A program made the position numbers and the translations under genes. The notes beneath the pieces were generated by a model, which worked only from the letters and a program-made list of their open reading frames with translations, did no database searches and was not told the DNA's origin. DNA of 64,000 bases from an uncultured Bacilli bacterium (GTDB taxonomy: Bacteria > Bacillota_I > Bacilli_A > RF39 > UBA660): the NCBI GenBank assembly GCA_944358445.1, contig CALVRC010000006.1:19535-83534 (forward strand). Direction: 5' to 3'. Below are positions 24,399-31,824 of this stretch, one piece after another. Positions within the stretch are counted from its first letter, which is position 1. Each line of letters starts with the position of its first letter.

Positions 24399-26182
24399 TG
24401 GATATTAGAACACAAATTGCTCCTAAGGGTTTGGAATTTAAGCCTAGTAGTTTTGTAGCTAGTGATAAATATTCAACAATTATGACAGTTATTAGTTATC
24501 CTAAAATGATTAGTCCTGGTTTTTTAGCTAATTTAACTAGTATGGCTGGAATTAAAATGGTTATAAAGCATATCCCACTTCCTTTTGGTGTTATTAATAA
24601 GATGATTAATAAAGAAATTGCGGATATGAAAGTTCGTTATCAAGAAGAACATGATGTTACTATTCAAGAAAAATTAAGACAAGATTATGAATCATTAGAG
24701 GCTTTTATTAAACAGTTAGCAGCTAGTCAAGCTAAAATTTATGATTTTCAGTTACATTTAATGGTTACTGCAGATTCAGAAGAAGAGCTTACTGCTAAAA
24801 AATTGCAATTAAGGGGTTATTTAGAAGCTATGGATATGAGAGCTATACCTTTAAGATTTGAACAGGAAAAAGTTTTAAAGAGTATGCTTCCGATTTATCC
24901 TAAACAAGATATTGAAGAAAGAATCGGTACACCAATTCCTTCTCCAACTTTAGCTGCTATGTATCCATATGTTTTTGATAGTATTAAGGATCCTGGGCTT
25001 GCTACTTTACTTGGTGTTGATTTTTCTGGTGGAGTTGTACTTTTTAATCAGTTTTTATATCAAATTCAAAAAGAGCATAATAGGAATAATGCTAACATGA
25101 TTATTTTAGGTACTTCTGGTAGTGGTAAATCTACAGCTGCTAAATTATTACTTAGAAGTCATATTAGAAATAATTATAAAATGGTTTTAATTGATCCTGA
25201 AGGTGAGCTTGAAGAAATGGCAAGACTTTATGGTGGAGATTTTATCGATTTAGGTAAAGGTGGAGAATTTGGTATGATCAATCCACTAGAAGTAATTGTT
25301 GATGCGGATGAAGAAGAATTGAAACAAGGTATGGGATATGCTGTACTTACTAGATCTTTGCAAACAGTTAAGGCATTTATGAAATATTATGATCCTTCAA
25401 TTACTGAGGATGTTATTAATGTATTTAGTGAAATGGTTCAAGAAACTTATAAACGTTTTGGTATAGATTTTAATACAGATTTTACTAAATTTACTTCTAA
25501 AGATTATCCAACATTTAGGGATGTTTATGCGACTGTTAGAGGTAAGATTACAGCAATGCCTGAACAAAATAGAGAAAGAGATATATTAGAACAGCTAGAG
25601 CTTAAATTGCGTCCTTTAATTAGAGAGTTAAGATTTTATTTTGATGGTACAACTACAATTACACCAAAAAGTAATTTTATAGTATTTAATATTAGGGAAC
25701 TTATGAATGCTGATGCAAATATTAGAAATGCCTTATTCTTTAATGTTTTGAAATATGCATGGAGTTTAACTTTGGATCCTAATATTAATACAGTGCTTAC
25801 TGTTGATGAGGCACACGTTCTTTTATCAGGTAATAATACTTTAGGGGCAGATTTCTTAGCTCAAGTTCAAAGACGTGCTCGTAAATATAATACAGGGACA
25901 ATTATTATTACTCAACAACCAACAGACTTTAGTGATCCAACTGTTATTACACAAGGTAAGGCAATATTTGATAATGCTTCTTATTATTTAATAATGGGTT
26001 TAAAGAAACAGGCTGTTGAGGATTTGGCTAAATTGATAGATTTAAATGATAATGAAAAAGAAAGTATTAAGGGATACAATCAAGGTGAGGCTTTGTTTGT
26101 TTGTGGAAGTAAACGTATGAGAATTAACGTTGTTGTAACTCAACAAGAGTTAGATTCATTTGGTTCAGGTGGTGGACTATAA
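24398..26182 (+). CDS. virB4: VirB4-family secretion ATPase (catalytic part)
   Basis: This 594-residue ATPase powers assembly and transport in type IV secretion. The Walker A motif GTSGSGKST is at residues 238-246. The Walker B region TVLTVDEAHVLL is around residue 470. A further family block reads ARKYNTGTIIITQQPTDF. The N-terminal ~230 residues hold the later part of the CagE/TrbE/VirB domain, continuing from the separately encoded 181-residue protein upstream. All catalytic motifs look intact. VirB4 is the hallmark gene of the type IV secretion half of the locus. Confidence 0.95.
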   Translation: MDIRTQIAPKGLEFKPSSFVASDKYSTIMTVISYPKMISPGFLANLTSMAGIKMVIKHIPLPFGVINKMINKEIADMKVRYQEEHDVTIQEKLRQDYESLEAFIKQLAASQAKIYDFQLHLMVTADSEEELTAKKLQLRGYLEAMDMRAIPLRFEQEKVLKSMLPIYPKQDIEERIGTPIPSPTLAAMYPYVFDSIKDPGLATLLGVDFSGGVVLFNQFLYQIQKEHNRNNANMIILGTSGSGKSTAAKLLLRSHIRNNYKMVLIDPEGELEEMARLYGGDFIDLGKGGEFGMINPLEVIVDADEEELKQGMGYAVLTRSLQTVKAFMKYYDPSITEDVINVFSEMVQETYKRFGIDFNTDFTKFTSKDYPTFRDVYATVRGKITAMPEQNRERDILEQLELKLRPLIRELRFYFDGTTTITPKSNFIVFNIRELMNADANIRNALFFNVLKYAWSLTLDPNINTVLTVDEAHVLLSGNNTLGADFLAQVQRRARKYNTGTIIITQQPTDFSDPTVITQGKAIFDNASYYLIMGLKKQAVEDLAKLIDLNDNEKESIKGYNQGEALFVCGSKRMRINVVVTQQELDSFGSGGGL

Positions 26183-26204
26183 GAAGTAGGTAGGAGGTGA
26201 TAAT

Positions 26205-27509
26205 GTGGCATTACCAACAGTTTTCCTAAAAGCAAAAAAAGCTATTTCAAAAGGTAGGGCTGCTTTAAAAGCTAAGAGTGCTGGTGAAGAAGCTACCGGT
26301 CTTTTAGGTAGCATGATTAAAGGTGCTGCTATAAGTGTTTTGTCTACATTAGCGCTTCCTATTTTAATTATTGCTGGAGTAGCTTTACTTATTATTGTAG
26401 TTTTTGCTATGGTTATGTCTATACCACAAATTATTTTTGGTGTTACATTAGATGGTAGTGGAGGAGAAAATAGCACTACTAATAAATATTGTAATCAAGA
26501 TCCTGCTAAAGCTGAATATGCTTATGAGCAAATTGATGGAGGTCTTGCTATTCCACATTATAGACAGCAAGATGATAGATGGGGACAAGAGAAAATGTGG
26601 GATGTTGATCATGGAAGATGGACCACGATTCATGATTATGGTTGTGCAGCAGCAGCTTTTGCGATGGTTGCTAGTTATTTAACTGATACAAAAATTTATC
26701 CTGATGAGGTTAATAGGTCAATTGGTGCTGATAAAGAAGGTGGGCGTAATGCTTGGCAGGGTGATTTTTATGATGTTTCAGTTAACTTTAATGTAAATCC
26801 ACCAACACATACTAATAGTTGGGATGCTGTAGAAGAAGCTATTGAAAACAATCAACCAGTTATTGTACATTATGTTGGGGGTTCTTTATTTACGGCAGCT
26901 GGACATTTTATTGTAATTAGAGGGAAAACTGAAGATGGTAAGTTTTTAGTAAATGATCCTTCTGATAATGAAACTGGTTATAAAGGTGGATATATTAATA
27001 GAAAATTCACTGAAGAAGAGATGAAAAAAGGATTTGATTGGGCTGTAATATTTGAAGCTAAGGTATGTGCAAATGGTACGGATTATTTACAGTGGGCTAT
27101 TGATATTGCAAATGATGATAGTCATGGGTATAGTCAGTGTGCTAGAAATGGGCCTGATTATGATTGCTCTAGTTTAGTTTATTATTCACTTTTAAATTCT
27201 GGATATACTGAAGAAGAACTTGGTGGATACGCTTTTAATACTAGTAGAGAGTTTGAAATATTACCTCAAATTGGATTTGAAAGACATCCTTATAATGCCA
27301 GTGAGCTTCAGCCTGGTGATATTTTATGGCGTAGTGGTCATACTGGTATATATGCTGGTGATGGTCAAGTTGTACAAGCTTCTAGTAGCCGTCAGTCATG
27401 GCCAGGAAAACCTTTTGGATATTGTGGAACGACAGGGGATCAAGATGGTACAGAAATTTGGGTTAGTCCGGACAGCAGTAGTTGGACATACTATTTTAGA
27501 AAAGAGTAA
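26205..27509 (+). CDS. Membrane-anchored dual peptidase: C39-like plus NlpC/P60 domains
   Basis: The 434-residue protein starts at GTG 26205 after AGGAGGTGA. A membrane helix spans about residues 45-70. An extracellular C39_2-type papain domain follows, with C147 (YGCAAAAFAM), H234 (GHFIVI) and the VNDP motif. An NlpC/P60 domain comes next, with C321 (DCSSLVYY), the LQPGDILW motif and H379 (SGHTGIYAG). NlpC/P60 enzymes cut peptidoglycan peptides. Directly after virB4, it fits the wall-opening (VirB1-like) hydrolase role of Gram-positive type IV systems. The C39-like half may add a second peptidase activity or bind wall peptides. Both active sites look complete. Confidence 0.88.
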   Translation: MALPTVFLKAKKAISKGRAALKAKSAGEEATGLLGSMIKGAAISVLSTLALPILIIAGVALLIIVVFAMVMSIPQIIFGVTLDGSGGENSTTNKYCNQDPAKAEYAYEQIDGGLAIPHYRQQDDRWGQEKMWDVDHGRWTTIHDYGCAAAAFAMVASYLTDTKIYPDEVNRSIGADKEGGRNAWQGDFYDVSVNFNVNPPTHTNSWDAVEEAIENNQPVIVHYVGGSLFTAAGHFIVIRGKTEDGKFLVNDPSDNETGYKGGYINRKFTEEEMKKGFDWAVIFEAKVCANGTDYLQWAIDIANDDSHGYSQCARNGPDYDCSSLVYYSLLNSGYTEEELGGYAFNTSREFEILPQIGFERHPYNASELQPGDILWRSGHTGIYAGDGQVVQASSSRQSWPGKPFGYCGTTGDQDGTEIWVSPDSSSWTYYFRKE

Positions 27510-27537
27510 AGTAAGATAATATGGAAGGATAGATATT

Positions 27538-28230
27538 ATGAAAAAAAGGTTGTTATTTATTATTTGTTTTGTGTTATTATTAACTGGTTGTGATGTTAAT
27601 TATAGTGTTACGATAAATGAAGATGAAACTTTTGATGAAAAAATAACAATGTCTTTTTTGAAAACTCCTTCTGATGGTAATAATCTTACAATAGCTGAAG
27701 ATGATAAAACTCCAATTTCTGTAATGCCAAATGAAACAAAATTTTATGATTCTGAGATTATAGATAAGGGAAATACCTATGATATGGTTTATACTTATAA
27801 TCATGATATGGATAGTATAAAAACAGCATACTTTATAGCGAATTGTTACCCTGGAATGAGAATAACTAACGATGAAGAAGAGATTGTGATAAATAGTGGT
27901 GATGGTTTTGCTTGTTTTATTGGTGATGATGGTCTTAAAGCAGATAGTGTAAAAATCAATATAACTACTAAACTTAAAGTTTTAAATAATAATGCTGATA
28001 ATGTTAGTGGTAATACTTATACTTGGGTTATTAATGAAAATAACTATTTAGCTAAAAATATTTATTTTAGATTAGAAAGACCTAATAATAATGGTGGCTT
28101 AGGTACAGAAATTATGAAGAAAGATAGTGCATCATCTTTAACGGCTGTTGTAGTTCTTTCAATTATTATTGTAGCTGCTTTGATATATTTATTGGTTAGG
28201 TATAAAAGAAATAAGAGTAATGAATTTTGA
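27538..28230 (+). CDS. LppM-like lipoprotein with C-terminal membrane helix 1
   Basis: The 230-residue protein has a lipoprotein signal peptide with lipobox LLTGC (Cys at about residue 18), a beta-rich domain starting CDVNYSVTINEDETFDEKI, and a C-terminal hydrophobic helix (about residues 200-222) followed by a basic tail KRNKSNEF. Lipid anchor plus C-terminal helix recalls the LppM/DUF3153 layout. Two paralogues occur within 4 kb (28260, 31057); all three share the block INIxTKLxVLxNNADxVxGxTYTW. It lies between the two wall hydrolases and may act as an accessory of the secretion machine. Exact role unknown. Confidence 0.75.
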   Translation: MKKRLLFIICFVLLLTGCDVNYSVTINEDETFDEKITMSFLKTPSDGNNLTIAEDDKTPISVMPNETKFYDSEIIDKGNTYDMVYTYNHDMDSIKTAYFIANCYPGMRITNDEEEIVINSGDGFACFIGDDGLKADSVKINITTKLKVLNNNADNVSGNTYTWVINENNYLAKNIYFRLERPNNNGGLGTEIMKKDSASSLTAVVVLSIIIVAALIYLLVRYKRNKSNEF

Positions 28231-28259
28231 TTTTAAATTATGTCAAAAGGATGATGTTT

Positions 28260-28913
28260 ATGAAGAAATTATTGTTAGTTATTGTTTGTATTTTTATGCT
28301 TACGGGCTGTGATATTGAATATAATTTGACAATTGACAATGATTCTTTTGATGAAAAAATAGTATTATCTATTTTAAAACAAGATACAAGTTTTGAAAAT
28401 ATGACTGATTATTTAAAAAATAAGATACCTATTTCTAATGAAAGATATGAAACTAAATTTTATGAACCTAGTATAGATGTTCATGAAAATAGTTATGATT
28501 TGGTTTATGATTATAGTTATGATTTGGATAGCTTTAAAAATGGTTTTTTTGTAAATAATTGTTACACAGATATAAGTATTACGGAAGATGGAGATATACT
28601 TAATATATCTAGTGGTAAAGATTTTAGATGTTTAAGTCCTGATAATGGACTTATTGCTGATAGCGCGAAGATTAATATTAAAACTAAATTAGAAGTTTTA
28701 GATAACAATGCTGATAGTGTTAACGGTGATACTTATACATGGAATATTAATAAAAATAATTATGAAACAAAAACAATTAATTTAAAATTAAAAAAAGTTA
28801 ATGAAAATAGTTTTGATTTTTCTTTTATAATTTATATAGCTATTCCCATAATTATATTTGGTGTTATATTTATTTTAGCAAAAAATAAAATAAGAAAAAT
28901 TAATAAGATTTGA
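28260..28913 (+). CDS. LppM-like lipoprotein with C-terminal membrane helix 2
   Basis: This is the paralogue of the preceding gene, 217 residues from the ATG at 28260 (AAAAGG ribosome site; an in-frame upstream ATG gives a longer but unlikely product). Lipobox LTGC is followed by DIEYNLTIDNDSFDEKIVLS. The central INIKTKLEVLDNNADSVNG block is well conserved. The C-terminal helix is FSFIIYIAIPIIIFGVIF with a basic tail. Tandem arrangement indicates local duplication. Confidence 0.75.
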   Translation: MKKLLLVIVCIFMLTGCDIEYNLTIDNDSFDEKIVLSILKQDTSFENMTDYLKNKIPISNERYETKFYEPSIDVHENSYDLVYDYSYDLDSFKNGFFVNNCYTDISITEDGDILNISSGKDFRCLSPDNGLIADSAKINIKTKLEVLDNNADSVNGDTYTWNINKNNYETKTINLKLKKVNENSFDFSFIIYIAIPIIIFGVIFILAKNKIRKINKI

Positions 28914-28928
28914 TTAGGTGGTGTTTTG

Positions 28929-31046
28929 ATGGAAAAAGTGATTAATTTTTTAAAAGAAGAAATAAGAATAATTGCTTGTTTGTCTATTATTTTGTTAATC
29001 ATTTTTGTTAATATTGCAAGAGTAAATGCTGATTACATGGATGAGGAAACAAATGGTAATAAAAAAGAACAACAATTACTTGATAAAATTGAAGCTATTA
29101 AAAATGCTTTTCCTAATCAAGTCGATGAATATGCTTTATATGCTACTTTAATGCATAGAGGAACATTAACTGATTATATTGAGGAAAGCTATGATGAAAA
29201 TTTTGATAAAGATGAATACAATGATTTGATAAGTGATTTTGCTAATGACATTAGTTCACTTGGTGGAAAAATATACCAAAATGTTATGAGTATTTGGGAT
29301 GCTCTTCAATCGGTAATAGAATGTGCATACTGTGCTTTGACAGGTGTAGATTATGAAGGTGAAGAGTGTAATTATAGTGATTTCCAAGAATGCGTAATAA
29401 GTGGAATGATTGATAGATATGTTGAAAGAGTAAATGCTGAATCTGAAGATAGTTTTGTTACTGTAAATGATATTAAAAAACCTCAAACTATTGATTTACT
29501 TATGGCTGCAACAATTGTAATGCTTGATTCTAGTGGTTGGACGGGAAATTATAGCGATGAAAATTATAAGAAAGCCCTGGCGGGTGAACAGTTAGTTGGA
29601 AATATGTTTGATAAGAATTCTATGATTCAAAATGCTATGTCGGTTATAATGAATGGTGTTTTTTGTGCAGTTGGTCAAGCTGGAGGGTTTGAATTAACTG
29701 TTGATTGGTTTGCGCCAGCTCAAGATTATGGTTCTAATGAAAATTTTGGCGTTGATATTCATTCGATTGAAGGAAGATATAGTAGATTTTTCACAATGAA
29801 TCAAATTTGTCAACATGGATATATTGGTGGTACTTATGATCATGTTAAAAACCCTGATTTAAGTACTGATAAAGGTAAAGAAGAATATCAAGGTAAGAAA
29901 GATATTGTTGCTGAGCAAATAATTGATTTAGCAAAGAGATTTAGAGGCGAAGGTGGTAGTTTAAGTGACATTTGTTTAACTGGTAATACACAATCTGGTG
30001 ATTTGAGTGATATGACGCCTGCTTTATGTGCTCAAAAATTTGGAGCAATGGCTCAAGCTGATTATAGTAGGACGGGTGTACTTGCTTCTATTACATTAGG
30101 ACAAGCGTGGTTAGAGAGTAACTGTGGAAAATATACTCCTCCTAATTCTAATAATTTGTTTGGTATTAAATGTAGCAGTGCTTGGGAAGGTGAATGTTCA
30201 TATACTAGTACAGGCGAGGAAGTAAACGGTGGACATATTACAATTACTGCAGGATTTAGAGTATATCCTAGTGTAGAAGAAAGTATTAATGATCATAGTA
30301 AGTTTTTGATTGAAAATGAGAGGTATGCTAATGCAGGATTCTTTGATAGTACTGATTATAAAAAACAAGCATGGGCTTTACAAAAGGCTGGATATGCTAC
30401 TGCTTCTGATTATGCGTCTACATTAATTTCTATTATAGAAGCAAATGATTTTGATAAATGGGATGTAAAAGTTAATACGACATCGTCTAATAGTATTTGT
30501 GGTCCAGTTGGTAATAATGGATGGGCTATAAGAACTGTTGCACCAACTCCGTCAGATCAACCATTTGTTGATGCTGATAGTGGTAATGTAGGTCAGTGTG
30601 TATGGTATGCGAAAGGAAGAGCTGTTGAAATTACAGAAGCGCTTAGATCTGCAGGAAAGCTTTCAGATGAAGAAGCTGATAAGATTGTTAACTTGTTACT
30701 TCAAGCTTGGGGTAATGGTGGAGAAATATATGATAATACTAGAGGTGTCTTTAATGGTAGTAGTGATATAAGACAGCCAAAGGCAGGTTCTTATATTGTT
30801 TGGAAGAAACCTGGTTCTTGGGGACATGTTGCTATTGTTGAAGATGTTACGGATACTACAATTACTTTGACTGAAGGCTGGAGTACAGGTGGTGGAAGTT
30901 TATCTTGTTCTGGTGATTGGAGCTGTGTTCATTTTGAAGGTCCTAATACATATGATTTAGAAGATTTTTATAATAACTATGGTAATAATAGAGGTGGAGG
31001 TTATGTCTTCTCTGGTTATGTTTATTTCTTAGAGCCATTAAATTAG
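28929..31046 (+). CDS. Bifunctional peptidoglycan hydrolase: glucosaminidase plus CHAP
   Basis: The 705-residue protein has an N-terminal membrane anchor or signal (residues 12-35). A region of ~300 residues with several Cys follows and is not a known domain. A glucosaminidase/FlgJ-type domain (about residues 360-520) contains ITLGQAWLESNCG, with the likely catalytic Glu, and NNLFGIKCSS. A C-terminal CHAP domain has C557 (GQCVWYAKGRA) and H633 (SWGHVAIVEDV). It would cut both glycan and peptide bonds of the wall. Together with the NlpC/P60 protein upstream it gives the locus a full set of wall-penetrating activities, as VirB1 and its Gram-positive analogues do for type IV systems. Confidence 0.9.
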   Translation: MEKVINFLKEEIRIIACLSIILLIIFVNIARVNADYMDEETNGNKKEQQLLDKIEAIKNAFPNQVDEYALYATLMHRGTLTDYIEESYDENFDKDEYNDLISDFANDISSLGGKIYQNVMSIWDALQSVIECAYCALTGVDYEGEECNYSDFQECVISGMIDRYVERVNAESEDSFVTVNDIKKPQTIDLLMAATIVMLDSSGWTGNYSDENYKKALAGEQLVGNMFDKNSMIQNAMSVIMNGVFCAVGQAGGFELTVDWFAPAQDYGSNENFGVDIHSIEGRYSRFFTMNQICQHGYIGGTYDHVKNPDLSTDKGKEEYQGKKDIVAEQIIDLAKRFRGEGGSLSDICLTGNTQSGDLSDMTPALCAQKFGAMAQADYSRTGVLASITLGQAWLESNCGKYTPPNSNNLFGIKCSSAWEGECSYTSTGEEVNGGHITITAGFRVYPSVEESINDHSKFLIENERYANAGFFDSTDYKKQAWALQKAGYATASDYASTLISIIEANDFDKWDVKVNTTSSNSICGPVGNNGWAIRTVAPTPSDQPFVDADSGNVGQCVWYAKGRAVEITEALRSAGKLSDEEADKIVNLLLQAWGNGGEIYDNTRGVFNGSSDIRQPKAGSYIVWKKPGSWGHVAIVEDVTDTTITLTEGWSTGGGSLSCSGDWSCVHFEGPNTYDLEDFYNNYGNNRGGGYVFSGYVYFLEPLN

Positions 31047-31056
31047 GAGGTTTATG

Positions 31057-31722
31057 ATGAAATATTTAAAATATTTACTTTTATTGTTAGTATTTTGTTT
31101 GACTGGATGTGATGTTACATACAATTTAACTATTACTGATGATTATATGACAGAATCTGTTTCTTTTTGGTATGATGACACTAAAGAAAATGAAGATATT
31201 TTAAATCAATATTTAGATACTAACCATCAAGCATACTTTGATATGGATACTAGTACAGCAAAATATTATAATAAGAAAAAAATAACTGATGATGGTAAAA
31301 TAGGCATGAATTTAGAGTATGAGTATGATGAAAATAATTTAGAAAAGTCTTCTTTAATAGATAAGTGTTATTATAAAAAGAATGTTATAGTTACTGATGA
31401 GCAGATTGTTATTAATACTGATAATGTTGTTAGTTGTATGTATACAGATGATGTAAAGCAGTTTGATAGTTTAACAATTAATATAAAAACTGATTTAGAG
31501 GTTGTTGAAAACAATGCTGATAAAGTTGATGGAAATACTTATACATGGGTAATTAATGAAAATAATTATCAAAATCATCCTATTCAAATGAGAATAAAAA
31601 AAGGTACGGATAAAGGGTTTAATTTTTGGATTATTATAATTGTTATAATTGTTTTACTTCTTATAATTGCAATTTTTGCATATAATACATATTTGAAAAA
31701 TAAAAAAAGAAATAAAATATAG
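31057..31722 (+). CDS. LppM-like lipoprotein with C-terminal membrane helix 3
   Basis: This third member of the family has about 221 residues. Its lipobox FCLTGC is followed by DVTYNLTITDDYMTESVSF, then the shared INIKTDLEVVENNADKVDGNTYTW block and a C-terminal helix (FWIIIIVIIVLLLIIAIFAY) with basic tail KNKKRNK. I prefer ATG 31057 for its spacing from AGGAGG; ATG 31054 is equally in frame. A terminator follows, ending this transcription unit. Confidence 0.75.
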   Translation: MKYLKYLLLLLVFCLTGCDVTYNLTITDDYMTESVSFWYDDTKENEDILNQYLDTNHQAYFDMDTSTAKYYNKKKITDDGKIGMNLEYEYDENNLEKSSLIDKCYYKKNVIVTDEQIVINTDNVVSCMYTDDVKQFDSLTINIKTDLEVVENNADKVDGNTYTWVINENNYQNHPIQMRIKKGTDKGFNFWIIIIVIIVLLLIIAIFAYNTYLKNKKRNKI

Positions 31723-31733
31723 TGTTTTTATAG

Positions 31734-31758
31734 GGCTTTGGTCTACTCAAAGCCTTTT
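31734..31758 (+). terminator. Intrinsic terminator
   Basis: GGCTTTG and CAAAGCC pair around a 7-base loop and are followed by a T-rich tract. It separates the lipoprotein/hydrolase unit from virD4. Confidence 0.8.
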
Positions 31759-31765
31759 ATTTTTA

Positions 31766-31794
31766 TTGCGGATATTAAATTGACGTGATATAAT
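31766..31794 (+). promoter_or_regulatory. Sigma-A promoter for virD4
   Basis: TTGCGG (31766-31771) and TATAAT (31789-31794) are 17 bp apart. A GGAGGG ribosome site follows at 31811-31816, before ATG 31825. Confidence 0.7.
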
Positions 31795-31824
31795 ATTATT
31801 GATTTGTAACGGAGGGATTTGTCT

